A stretch of DNA of 33,946 nucleotides from the NCBI GenBank assembly GCA_035906235.1, contig JAMIFN010000003.1, positions 1 through 33,946 on the forward strand. The letters run 5' to 3'. The stretch comes from JAMIFN01 sp035906235. Its GTDB lineage: Bacteria; Pseudomonadota; Gammaproteobacteria; Burkholderiales; Burkholderiaceae_C. The notes below the pieces were generated by a model. That model was not told the DNA's origin and ran no database searches. It saw nothing but the letters and a program-made list of their open reading frames with translations. Below, in pieces: positions 20,557-28,964 of the stretch (within the stretch, counting starts at the first letter, position 1; every line of letters starts with the position of its first letter). A program made the translations under genes and the position numbers.

Positions 20557-22566
20557 ATGACCAGCCCCGAGCAGCCTGAGCCCAGTAATCAGGCTAATAA
20601 TCAGCCCACCAATCAGCCCAGCGAAAGCTCCGATCTTCAGCGCCAGGCTTTACTGGTGCAAGTCGCAGCGCTGCCCGCACTGCCCGGGGTGTATCGCTAC
20701 TTTGACGCTGCGGGCGCGGTGTTGTATGTGGGCAAGGCCAAAAGCCTGAAAAAGCGCGTGGCCAGCTATTTTCAAAAAGACCATGGCGGCAGCCGCATCG
20801 GCTATATGGTGGGCAAAATCGCCCGTCTAGAAACCACCGTGGTGCGCACCGAGGCCGAGGCGCTAATCCTTGAAAACAACCTGATCAAAACCCTGGCGCC
20901 GCGTTTCAACATTTTGTTTCGCGATGACAAAAGCTACCCCTATTTGAAAATGACGGCAGCGCAAGCTGCCAAGGTGGACAAACCCGAGGCCAAAGCCTTT
21001 AGCCGCATGAGCTATTACCGCGGTGCGACCGACCAAAAAAACCACTACTTTGGCCCCTACCCCAATGCCTGGGCGGTGAAAGAAAGCCTGCTGCTTTTGC
21101 AAAAGGTGTTTCAGCTGCGCACCTGCGAGGACACCGTTTTTGCCAACCGCAGCCGCCCCTGCATGCTCTACCAAATCAAGCGCTGCACCGCGCCCTGCGT
21201 GGGGCTGATTGCGGCTGAGGATTACGCCCAAGATGTGTGGCATGCCCAGCGTTTTTTGCAGGGTGACACCACGGTTTTACTTGAACAACTGCAGGCACAA
21301 ATGGCGCAACTGGCGGGCGACTGGAAGTTTGAACAAGCCGCGCTGGTACGCGACCAAATTGCCAATCTTTCTGCCGTGTTGGCGCAGCAGGCAGTGGAGA
21401 CCACGGGCAACGAGGATACCGATATCTTGGCGGTGCAAGTGCAGGGCGGGCGCGCCTGCGTGAATTTGGCCATGGTGCGGGGTGGGCGGCATTTGGGCGA
21501 CCGTGCCTATTTTCCGCAGCAATTGCAAGACGCGGTGCCCTTGACGCTGGACGCTGAAGACGAAGAAGAGGCGCGGCCGAGCTTGGCGCAAACCGAGAGC
21601 TTGGTGCTGCAGGCCTTTATGGCGCAGCATTACAGCGATGGTGTGCTACCCGATACCCTCATCCTTAGCCACGCCATAGACGCGGGGCTGGCGCAATGGC
21701 TAGGCCAGCGCAAAGGCCGCCGCCTGCAGCTGCTGAGCCAACCCAAAGAGCAGCGCCGCATTTGGCTCGAGATGGCACAAAAAAATGCCGGCATCCAACT
21801 GGCTCGCCTACTCGATCAAGAAGGCTCGCAGCAGGCACGCACCTTGGCCTTGGCTGAGGCTTTGGCGCTAGCGCAAGACGATTTGACCAGCCTGCGGATT
21901 GAATGCTTTGACATCAGCCATACCGGCGGGCAGCACACCATGGCGTCTTGCGTGGTGTTTGAAGCGCACAAAATGCAAAGCAGCCAATACCGCCGCTACA
22001 CCATTGAGGGCATTACCCCGGGCGACGACTACGCCGCCATGCGCCAGGTGCTGCAACGCCGCTATAGCAAGCTGGTCGAGGCCGCACAGCAGGCCGAGAA
22101 CGCCGAGCAAAAAATCTTGCCCGATTTGGTCTTGGTTGATGGCGGCAAAGGGCAAATTGGCGTGGCGCGCGAAGTGTTTGCCGAGTTGGGGCTAGATTTG
22201 ACCCTGCTGGTAGGGGTTGAAAAAGGCGAAGGCCGCAAAGTGGGCTTAGAAGAATTGGTTTTTGCCGATGGTCGTGCCAAGGTCTGGCTGGGCGCGGACT
22301 CGGCCGCGCTGATGCTGGTGGCGCAAATCCGCGATGAGGCGCACCGCTTTGCCATCACGGGTATGCGCGCGCAACGCGCCAAAGTACGCACGGGCAGCAG
22401 CCGCCTAGAGGACATTCCCCAAGTTGGTCCTAAACGCCGCGCCGCCTTACTCAAACGATTTGGCGGGGTCGCAGGTGTGCGCACCGCCAGTCCTGCAGAT
22501 CTGGCCAGCGTCGAGGGCATTTCATCAGAGCTGGCTGAGGTCATTTATCAGGCCTTGCGCTCATAG
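20557..22566 (+). CDS. uvrC: UvrABC excinuclease subunit C
   Basis: Makes both incisions around DNA lesions marked by UvrA and UvrB. The 669 residues carry a Gln-, Asn- and Pro-rich start (about 30 residues, not conserved). The GIY-YIG nuclease follows (GVYRYFDAAGAVLYVGKAKSLKKRV). The UvrB-binding UVR helix pair lies near residues 235-270. The RNase H-like nuclease has ECFDISHTGG and LVDGGKGQI, and the C-terminal helix-hairpin-helix pair has DIPQVGPKRRAALLKRFGG. No ribosome binding site is clear because a repeat copy ends 21 bases upstream. pgsA, often next in betaproteobacteria, is not present. Confidence 0.97.
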   Translation: MTSPEQPEPSNQANNQPTNQPSESSDLQRQALLVQVAALPALPGVYRYFDAAGAVLYVGKAKSLKKRVASYFQKDHGGSRIGYMVGKIARLETTVVRTEAEALILENNLIKTLAPRFNILFRDDKSYPYLKMTAAQAAKVDKPEAKAFSRMSYYRGATDQKNHYFGPYPNAWAVKESLLLLQKVFQLRTCEDTVFANRSRPCMLYQIKRCTAPCVGLIAAEDYAQDVWHAQRFLQGDTTVLLEQLQAQMAQLAGDWKFEQAALVRDQIANLSAVLAQQAVETTGNEDTDILAVQVQGGRACVNLAMVRGGRHLGDRAYFPQQLQDAVPLTLDAEDEEEARPSLAQTESLVLQAFMAQHYSDGVLPDTLILSHAIDAGLAQWLGQRKGRRLQLLSQPKEQRRIWLEMAQKNAGIQLARLLDQEGSQQARTLALAEALALAQDDLTSLRIECFDISHTGGQHTMASCVVFEAHKMQSSQYRRYTIEGITPGDDYAAMRQVLQRRYSKLVEAAQQAENAEQKILPDLVLVDGGKGQIGVAREVFAELGLDLTLLVGVEKGEGRKVGLEELVFADGRAKVWLGADSAALMLVAQIRDEAHRFAITGMRAQRAKVRTGSSRLEDIPQVGPKRRAALLKRFGGVAGVRTASPADLASVEGISSELAEVIYQALRS

Positions 22567-22618
22567 CACTTGCTCATAGCCTTTAACCGTACCCGACGCT
22601 GCCCATGCCGGCGCGCCC

Positions 22619-23491
22619 CTATCCCTTTATCCACACCGCCGCCGCCATGCGCCCAGACTGCCCAGCTTGCTGCGATTCGCGCCGGTGGCTAAACCACACT
22701 TCACGATTGCTATAGGTGCACCAAAACACGCTGCCATCGTTGCCATAAACGGCCACGCCTAGGCGCTGCAACAGGCTGCGTGCGATGCCCGCTAAATCGC
22801 AGAGCCATTTCCCCGAGGCTGCGCCCGGGGCAAAGTGGGCGGTGCTCCAGGGGTATTGCTGCATAAAAGCCGCTCGCACCTCGGCGCCCACTTCAAAGGC
22901 CGCCTGCCCTATGCAGGGGCCCAGCCAAGCCATCAGGCCAGTCTTTTGCTCTTGCTCTTGCCCTCGTCCTTGCTCTTCATCTGCTTCATTTTCCATAGCT
23001 ACCCAGGCAGGTTTTGCGGCGTTTTTTGGCAAAAAGGCCCTTAAAGTTTGTTCAACAACCCCTGCCGCCAAACCACGCCAGCCCGCGTGTGCGGCTGCCA
23101 CTTGCGTGCCTGCGGCATTGCAAAACAGCAGCGGCAGGCAGTCAGCCACCATGATGGTGCAGGCCACATCTGCCGCTTGTGTGCTGCAAGCATCGGCCAT
23201 GCTGCCCTGCGCAGTGCTGGCAACTAGCGGCAGGCAATCCACCCCGTGCACTTGCTGCAAAAACACAGGCTTTGCGCCCTGCAGCGCCGCCGCAAAAATG
23301 CTGCGGTTTTCTGCCACAGCTGCAGGCGCGTCGCCCACATGATCGCCCAGATTCAAACTGGCGTAGCTGCCCTCGGACACCCCGCCGGTGCGGGTGGAAA
23401 AGAGCGCCTGCACCGTGGCCGGGGCCGACCAGTTGGGCACAAGAAAAGGCCCAGCATGGGGCGCGCGCGAGGGCTTGGGCGTAGATGTCAT
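22619..23491 (-). CDS. pgeF: Multicopper polyphenol oxidase / purine nucleoside phosphorylase (PgeF, YfiH) with an inserted repeat
   Basis: A 290-residue member of the YfiH family, active on purine nucleosides or muropeptides in characterised relatives. Signature segments are GGVSEGSYASLNLGDHVGD, FLQQVHG, VADCLPLLFCN, AAHAGWRGLAAGVVEQTL and WLGPCIG. The usual length is about 240-260. The excess lies around residues 153-185, where PKNAAKPAWVAMENE is the reverse-read dispersed repeat (copy 10), followed by a Glu/Gln-rich run. The ATG at 23489-23491 is chosen over an in-frame GTG at 23500. It is convergent with uvrC, 52 bases away, with no clear terminator. Confidence 0.92.
   Translation of the reverse strand: MTSTPKPSRAPHAGPFLVPNWSAPATVQALFSTRTGGVSEGSYASLNLGDHVGDAPAAVAENRSIFAAALQGAKPVFLQQVHGVDCLPLVASTAQGSMADACSTQAADVACTIMVADCLPLLFCNAAGTQVAAAHAGWRGLAAGVVEQTLRAFLPKNAAKPAWVAMENEADEEQGRGQEQEQKTGLMAWLGPCIGQAAFEVGAEVRAAFMQQYPWSTAHFAPGAASGKWLCDLAGIARSLLQRLGVAVYGNDGSVFWCTYSNREVWFSHRRESQQAGQSGRMAAAVWIKG
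22997..23038 (+). repeat. Dispersed element, copy 10, long variant, inside pgeF
   Basis: AGCTACCCAGGCAGG, TTTTGCGGCGTTTTTTGGC, then AAAAAGGCC. It is antisense to pgeF and is read as PKNAAKPAWVA. The usual TCAG is CCAG here, which turns an in-frame TGA into TGG on the coding strand. Confidence 0.88.
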
Positions 23492-23595
23492 ATGGCGCAC
23501 ATCCTAAGGGATAAAACGGCCACAAATCCCTCTACAATGCCAGTCGATACTGTATAAAAACCCTGTACTTTTACCCAGCTACCCAGCCCCATAAG

Positions 23596-26031
23596 ATGAG
23601 CGACACCTTAGATCTAGCCCCCCCGTCACAGGCCGCTGACGACGATGGCCAAACCTCTTTAGCCGCCTACGCGCAGCGCGCCTATTTGGAATACGCGCTC
23701 TCGGTGGTCAAAGGCCGCGCCCTGCCCGATGTGGCCGATGGACAAAAGCCCGTGCAGCGGCGCATTCTCTACAGCATGTTGCGCATGGGGCTGAGCTTTG
23801 GCGGCAGCAATGGCGCCAGCGGTGCCAAGCCGGTTAAATCTGCCCGCGTGGTGGGCGATGTGCTCGGGCGTTTTCATCCGCACGGCGATAGCGCGGCCTA
23901 TGAGGCGCTGGTGCGCATGGCGCAAGACTTCAGCCTGCGTTATCCGCTGATTGACGGCCAGGGTAATTTTGGCAGCCGCGACGGTGATGGCGCCGCCGCC
24001 ATGCGCTACACCGAAGCGCGCTTGGCGAAAATCACCACCCTGCTGACCGACGAAATCGACATGGGCACGGTCGATTTCATCGCCAATTACGACGGCTCGA
24101 CCGAGGAGCCGCAGCAGCTCCCCGCACGCCTGCCCTTTGCCCTGCTCAACGGTGCCAGCGGCATTGCCGTGGGCTTGGCGACCGAAATCCCCAGCCACAA
24201 TCTGCGCGAAGTGGCCGAGGCCTGCGTCGCCTTGGCCAAAAACCCCAAGTTAGGCGACGAAGATTTATTTGCCCTCTTGCCCGGCCCCGATTACCCGGGC
24301 GGCGGGCAAATCATCAGTAGCAGCGCCGAGATTGCCGAGGCCTACCGCACAGGGCGCGGCTCGCTCAAGGTGCGCGCGCGCTGGAAGATAGAAGAGCTGG
24401 CGCGTGGCCAATGGCAACTGGTGGTGACCGAGCTGCCGCCTGGCGCTTCCACCCAAAAGGTGCAAGAAGAAATCGAGGCGCTGACCAACCCCAAAATCAA
24501 AACCGGCAAAAAGGCGCTCAGCCCTGAGCAAATCCAGCTGAAAAACCACATGCTGGGCTTGCTGGACGCGGTGCGCGATGAATCCAGCAAAGACGCCGCC
24601 GTGCGCCTGGTGTTTGAACCCAAAAGCAGCCGCATTGCGCAAGACGAGCTGGCCCTGGCGCTCTTGGCGCACACCAGTTTAGAAAGCTCAGCCCCCATTA
24701 ACCTGACCAGCGTGGGGCTAGACGGCAAACCCGTGCAAAAAAGCCTGCGGCAGATGCTGGGCGAATGGCTGGAGTTTCGCCAGCACACCATCACGCGGCG
24801 CAGCCAGCACCGCTTGGGCAAGGTCTTAGACCGCATCCATATTTTGCAAGGGCGGCAACTGGTGCTGCTCAATATTGACGAGGTCATCCGCATCATCCGC
24901 GCGAGCGAGGAGCCTAAAGCCGCGCTCATCGCCCGCTTTAAGCTGAGCGACAGGCAGGCCGAAGACATTTTAGAAATTCGCCTGCGCCAATTGGCTCGCC
25001 TCGAAGCCATCAAAATCGAGCAGGAACTGGCCGAGCTGCAAAGCGAGCAAGCCAAGCTGGAAGACATTTTGGCCAACCCCGCCGCCCTGCGCCGCCTGAT
25101 GATCAAAGAGATCGAACAAGACGCCAAAACCTTTGGCGATGCGCGCCGCACCCTGATACAGGCCGAGCAAAAAGCCGTGCTGGAGGCAAAAATAGCCGAT
25201 GAACCCGTCACCGTGGTCATCAGCACCCAAGGCTGGGTGCGCGCGCGCACCGGCCACGGCCACGATCCAGCTGGCTTTAGCTTTAAAGCCGGCGATGGGC
25301 TGTACGGCACTTTTGAATGCCGCACTGTCGATACCCTGTTAATCTTCGGCAGCAATGGGCGCGTGTACAGCGTGGGCGTCGATGCCCTGCCCGGCGCGCG
25401 CGGCGACGGTCAGCCCATTACCAGCCTGATTGAGCTGGAAGCGGGCACCCAGGTGCAGCACTATTTTGCCGGCCCGCCTGCGGCGCAGCTGCTGCTGGCT
25501 GCCAGCCACGGCTATGGTTTTATTGCCAGCGTCGAGAACATGACCAGCCGAGGCAAAGCCGGTAAAGCCTTTATCACCCTAGGCCAAGGCGATGGCATTT
25601 GTCGCCCATCGCCCCTGCAACTTTTCTGGCCAAAAACCGCAGAAAACGCCGAAAAACCTGCCCGAGCAGCTAGTAATACCATAGCAACCAGCAACCCGCA
25701 CCACCCCGAGCAATGCGAAGCCGTGGCCGCCAGCCATATTGCTTGCGCCAGCACAGCTGGGCGCTTTTTGACCTTTGCCATTGGCGAGGCCAAGGTGCTC
25801 GAAAAAGGCGGCAAGGGCTTGCAATTGATGGCCCTAGAAGCCAAAGACCGCTTGGCTGGCGCTTGCGCCTACAGCCGCAGCGTGTTGATTAGTGGCAGTG
25901 GACGGGGTGGCAAGGCCAAGACCGAGCAACTGGAAATCCGCAGCCTGAACAACGCCCTAGCCAGCCGCGCCAAAAAAGGCAAAGAAACCGCCTGGGGCTT
26001 TAAGCCCGAGGATGTGGTGCGGGTGGAGTAA
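23596..26031 (+). CDS. parC: DNA topoisomerase IV subunit A with an inserted repeat
   Basis: Decatenates and relaxes DNA together with ParE. The 811 residues exceed the usual 740-780. The catalytic Tyr138 lies in AMRYTEARL. The quinolone-resistance region has the susceptible-type Ser99 and Glu103 (HGDSAAYEA). The tower and coiled-coil parts follow (QAEDILEIRLRQLARLEAIKIE). The C-terminal beta-pinwheel starts near residue 530. A stretch at about residues 675-720, between SPLQ and STAGRFLTF, is poorly conserved in type. It contains PKTAENAEKPARAAS, the reverse-read dispersed repeat (copy 11). GyrA is excluded by the pinwheel lacking a GyrA-box-like motif and by the N-terminus. parE is not adjacent. 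Confidence 0.94.
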   Translation: MSDTLDLAPPSQAADDDGQTSLAAYAQRAYLEYALSVVKGRALPDVADGQKPVQRRILYSMLRMGLSFGGSNGASGAKPVKSARVVGDVLGRFHPHGDSAAYEALVRMAQDFSLRYPLIDGQGNFGSRDGDGAAAMRYTEARLAKITTLLTDEIDMGTVDFIANYDGSTEEPQQLPARLPFALLNGASGIAVGLATEIPSHNLREVAEACVALAKNPKLGDEDLFALLPGPDYPGGGQIISSSAEIAEAYRTGRGSLKVRARWKIEELARGQWQLVVTELPPGASTQKVQEEIEALTNPKIKTGKKALSPEQIQLKNHMLGLLDAVRDESSKDAAVRLVFEPKSSRIAQDELALALLAHTSLESSAPINLTSVGLDGKPVQKSLRQMLGEWLEFRQHTITRRSQHRLGKVLDRIHILQGRQLVLLNIDEVIRIIRASEEPKAALIARFKLSDRQAEDILEIRLRQLARLEAIKIEQELAELQSEQAKLEDILANPAALRRLMIKEIEQDAKTFGDARRTLIQAEQKAVLEAKIADEPVTVVISTQGWVRARTGHGHDPAGFSFKAGDGLYGTFECRTVDTLLIFGSNGRVYSVGVDALPGARGDGQPITSLIELEAGTQVQHYFAGPPAAQLLLAASHGYGFIASVENMTSRGKAGKAFITLGQGDGICRPSPLQLFWPKTAENAEKPARAASNTIATSNPHHPEQCEAVAASHIACASTAGRFLTFAIGEAKVLEKGGKGLQLMALEAKDRLAGACAYSRSVLISGSGRGGKAKTEQLEIRSLNNALASRAKKGKETAWGFKPEDVVRVE
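25628..25671 (-). repeat. Dispersed element, copy 11, long variant, inside parC
   Basis: On the minus strand AGCTGCTCGGGCAGG, TTTTTCGGCGTTTTC, then GCGGTTTTTGGCC. It is antisense to parC and read as PKTAENAEKPARAA. The usual TCAG is TCGG here, which turns an in-frame TGA into CGA. Confidence 0.85.
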
Positions 26032-26181
26032 TTCGACCGATCTAGACGCCGCGCCCCACTACCTTGTCATTCCTGCAAAATTTTAGAGTCGGGCTCAAGC
26101 CCGACCTAGGTGGCTGGAAAAATCCAAGGCAGCCATCACTCCAACCCAAAGTGGAGTCGCTATTCTCGCATTAAAAAAGTG

Positions 26182-26211
26182 AGCTGCTCAGGCAGGTTTC
26201 TCGGCCTAAAA
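26182..26211 (+). repeat. Dispersed element, copy 12
   Basis: AGCTGCTCAGGCAGG then TTTCTCGGCCTAAAA; one base from the core. Confidence 0.9.
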
Positions 26212-26244
26212 CGCCAAAAACACCCTGAAAAATACGCTGAAACG

Positions 26245-26273
26245 CAAAAAAAGCAGGCTTTAGGCCTGCTTTG
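26245..26273 (-). terminator. Intrinsic terminator of hisZ-purA
   Basis: On the minus strand AAAGCAGGC-CTAAA-GCCTGCTTT with seven T. It lies about 75 bases after the purA stop. Confidence 0.85.
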
Positions 26274-26348
26274 TCCCATGGGTGGAATAATCTAGCCTTA
26301 AATAGCTAAAGACCACCAGATTGTTCCATTTTTTACATTCATTACACC

Positions 26349-27689
26349 TTAACTGCTGTGCGCCAAAAAGGGGTGCTTGCGCAAGATGGTGTGGTCACGG
26401 TCGGGGCTGGTCGAAACCACATGAATCGGCACGCCAGTCACTTGCTCAATGCGTTGCAGATACAGGCGCGCATTGGCCGGCAGTTTGTCAAACTCGGTCA
26501 CGCCCACGGTGCTGTCGCTCCAACCTTCCAAGCTTTCGTAAATGGGCAGGCAGCGCTCGATTTCGTCTGCGCCTATGGGCAGGATGTCGATTTTTTCGCC
26601 GTCTAGTTCATAGCCCGTGCAGATTTTCAGCTCTTTCAGGCCATCGAGCACATCCAGTTTGGTGATGCACAAACCCGTTAAGCCGTTCACCTGAGCCGAG
26701 CGCTTGAGCAGCGCCGCATCAAACCAACCGCAGCGGCGGCTGCGCCCTGTGGTCACGCCTTTTTCGGCGCCCACGGTGCTCATGTGGTAGCCAGGGGTGC
26801 CGGCTTTTTCCCAGTCCAGCTCGGTTGGAAATGGGCCCGAGCCGACGCGGGTGCAATAGGCTTTGGTGATGCCCAGCACATAGTGCAGCAAGCTGGGGCC
26901 TACGCCCGCGCCCGCAGCGGCATTGCCAGCCACGCAGTTGCTCGAGGTGACATAGGGGTAGGTGCCGTGGTCGATGTCCAGCAGCGTGCCTTGCGCGCCT
27001 TCAAACAGCAGGTTGTCGCCGTGCAGATGGGCTTCGTTCAGCTCGCGCGAGACATCGGCCATCATGGGGCGAATAATGGCCGCTTGCGCCATGGCTTCGT
27101 CGAACATGGGTTGAAATTCCAGCGCGGGCGCGTTCAAATAAGTTGTCAGGATGTGGTTGTACAAATCCAGCACTTCGTGCAGTTTGGCGGCAAAGCGCTC
27201 GGGGTATTTCAGGTCTTGTACCTTCAGGGCGCGGCGCGCGACTTTGTCCTCGTAAGCCGGGCCTATGCCACGGCCTGTGGTGCCGATTTTTTGCTGGCCG
27301 CCGCCTTCGCGCGCGATTTCACGCGCTTGGTCTAGGGCGGCGTGCAGGGGCAAAATCAGCGGGCAGGCTTCGCTGATGCGCAGGCGGCTTTTGACTTCGA
27401 CGCCGGCTTTTTCGAGGCCAGCAATTTCTTCCAATAGTTTGGTGACAGACAGCACCACGCCATTGCCGATATAGCATTTCACGCCCGGGCGCATGATGCC
27501 GCTGGGGATGAGGTGGAGCGCGGTTTTTTGGCCGTTAATCACCAAGGTGTGGCCGGCGTTGTGGCCGCCTTGAAAGCGCACCACGCCTTGGGCCAGCTCG
27601 GTCAGCCAATCGACCAGCTTGCCCTTGCCTTCATCGCCCCATTGCGTGCCAACGACAACGACATTTTTTCCGCGCGTAGTAGTGCCCAT
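26349..27689 (-). CDS. purA: Adenylosuccinate synthetase
   Basis: Joins IMP and aspartate using GTP in the first step from IMP to AMP. From ATG 27687-27689 it has 446 residues, within the family range. The P-loop-like QWGDEGKGK is near the N-terminus. HNAGHTLVI, GTTGRGIGPAYEDKVAR, GAQGTLLDIDHGTYPYVTSSN and TGRSRRCGWFD are all present. The 32 upstream in-frame codons overlap the spacer and hisZ end and are not used. It lies 31 bases after hisZ, the standard burkholderial order. Confidence 0.98.
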   Translation of the reverse strand: MGTTTRGKNVVVVGTQWGDEGKGKLVDWLTELAQGVVRFQGGHNAGHTLVINGQKTALHLIPSGIMRPGVKCYIGNGVVLSVTKLLEEIAGLEKAGVEVKSRLRISEACPLILPLHAALDQAREIAREGGGQQKIGTTGRGIGPAYEDKVARRALKVQDLKYPERFAAKLHEVLDLYNHILTTYLNAPALEFQPMFDEAMAQAAIIRPMMADVSRELNEAHLHGDNLLFEGAQGTLLDIDHGTYPYVTSSNCVAGNAAAGAGVGPSLLHYVLGITKAYCTRVGSGPFPTELDWEKAGTPGYHMSTVGAEKGVTTGRSRRCGWFDAALLKRSAQVNGLTGLCITKLDVLDGLKELKICTGYELDGEKIDILPIGADEIERCLPIYESLEGWSDSTVGVTEFDKLPANARLYLQRIEQVTGVPIHVVSTSPDRDHTILRKHPFLAHSS

Positions 27690-27720
27690 AACAGCTCTCA
27701 ATTCAAATTTCAAAAAGGGA

Positions 27721-28911
27721 TTAAAGGGGGATGACTTGCCAAACGCTGCCCTGCTGGGCGAGTTGGCGGTCGCAAGAAAATTCACTCTGACCTGCGGCGG
27801 CCGTGCTACCCTGCTCGTCTGGCAATTGGCAGATCACGGTCTGCCCTGCGGCACGCAGGCTGGCAACAGCCTGTGCCCAAGCGGGGGCGGCGTTCCACAC
27901 GGCGGCAATGGCGGTGCGGGCAGCGGGCTGCGCCACTGCGCCCAGCAGTTCTTTTACATCCAGGCTAAAGCCCACGGCAGGGCGGCTTTTGCCTGCCTCT
28001 ATGCCAAATACTGCGCCCACGCCGTCGTAACGGCCACCGCGCAAAATATCTTGCCCAGATGCTGCCGCATACACGGTAAAGCGCAGGCCGGTGTAATAGC
28101 TCCAGCCTTGGTTGTCGGCCATATCCAGCAGCAGCGCCACATCGGAGTGCGCCGCTTGCACGCTGGCAATTAAGCCGTGCAATTGCGCCAAACGCGCCAA
28201 TAGTTGCGGGTAAGCGGCAAAATCGGCTTGCAATTTAGCCAGTACCAATTCAGGCTGACCAAAGGCTTGCGACACACTTTGCAGCAAAGCGCGGGCGGGC
28301 TGGGGCACGGCCGCCAGCAACTCGGCCAAGGTGCTTTGGTCTTTGGCTTGCAGGGCTTGGTGCAAGGCCGCTTGCGCATCTTCGCTCAAACCTGCCATCT
28401 CCATAATGGCATCGACCACGCCGACATCGCCCACATCCAAGGTTAAGCCTTGCACCCCAGCTTTTTTCAGGCAATCGAGCGCCAATTGCACGATTTCGAT
28501 TTCGGCGGCGACGCCGGCATAACCGTATAGCTCTGCGCCCAATTGCAAGGGTTCACGCGTGGCGTGGGGTTTGCTGGGTTTGGTGTGAAAAACGCTGCCG
28601 CAATAAGACAGGCGCGTAACGCCAGCGCGACCGAGCAAATGCGCGTCGATACGCGCAACTTGCGGCGTGGTGTCGGCACGCAAACCCATAGATCGGCCTG
28701 AGAGCTGATCGACGAGTTTGAAGGTTTGTAGATTCAGGGCGCTGCCCGTGCCTGTGAGCAAAGATTGCAAATACTCTAGGCTGGGCGGGATGACCAATTC
28801 GTAGCCATAAGCCGCTGCAGTATCGAGCAAGTTGCGCCGCAAGGCTTCGATGTGCCGTGCCTGATTAGGCAATACATCGGCAAGGTGATCAGGCAGAATC
28901 CAAACGGACAT
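27721..28911 (-). CDS. hisZ: ATP phosphoribosyltransferase regulatory subunit
   Basis: A HisRS-like protein without aminoacylation function that activates the short-form HisG in histidine synthesis. The 396 residues begin WILPDHLADVLPNQARHIEALR. Class II motif-2-like (MGLRADTTPQVARIDAH) and motif-3-like (GGRYDGVGAVFG, then GFSLDVKELL) segments are visible, and the anticodon-binding domain of true HisRS is absent. The HisRS histidine-binding signature is not recognisable in full. It is paired with purA as in other Burkholderiales; hflX-hflK-hflC, commonly upstream, are absent. Confidence 0.95.
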   Translation of the reverse strand: MSVWILPDHLADVLPNQARHIEALRRNLLDTAAAYGYELVIPPSLEYLQSLLTGTGSALNLQTFKLVDQLSGRSMGLRADTTPQVARIDAHLLGRAGVTRLSYCGSVFHTKPSKPHATREPLQLGAELYGYAGVAAEIEIVQLALDCLKKAGVQGLTLDVGDVGVVDAIMEMAGLSEDAQAALHQALQAKDQSTLAELLAAVPQPARALLQSVSQAFGQPELVLAKLQADFAAYPQLLARLAQLHGLIASVQAAHSDVALLLDMADNQGWSYYTGLRFTVYAAASGQDILRGGRYDGVGAVFGIEAGKSRPAVGFSLDVKELLGAVAQPAARTAIAAVWNAAPAWAQAVASLRAAGQTVICQLPDEQGSTAAAGQSEFSCDRQLAQQGSVWQVIPL

Positions 28912-28964
28912 GGCTACAAGGCAAAGTAGTTAAAGCGGTATTCTACCCAATGCGCTGCCGCGCC

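Larger units (their letters stand above)
26032..26348. other. Gene-free stretch between parC and purA (317 bases)
   Basis: Holds a GTCGGGCT-CA-AGCCCGAC hairpin at 26088-26105, dispersed element copy 12, and the purA terminator. The only open frames are short and overlap these repeats. No RNA gene was recognised. Confidence 0.6.

Noticed and set aside
23548..23567. LexA-like site TACTGTATAAAAACCCTGTA before parC
   Set aside because: The left half (CTGT) and centre fit, but the right half is CCTG instead of ACAG, and parC is not a usual SOS gene. Too weak to call.
24342..25355. Long open frame (337 codons) antisense to parC
   Set aside because: It is a shadow of GC-rich codon bias in parC. 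Its product is Ser- and Arg-rich without a domain, and the opposite frame is a conserved enzyme.
26349..27785. Extended purA frame starting at 27785
   Set aside because: The extra 32 codons overlap the hisZ end and intergenic spacer; family members start at MGTTTRGKNVVVVG.
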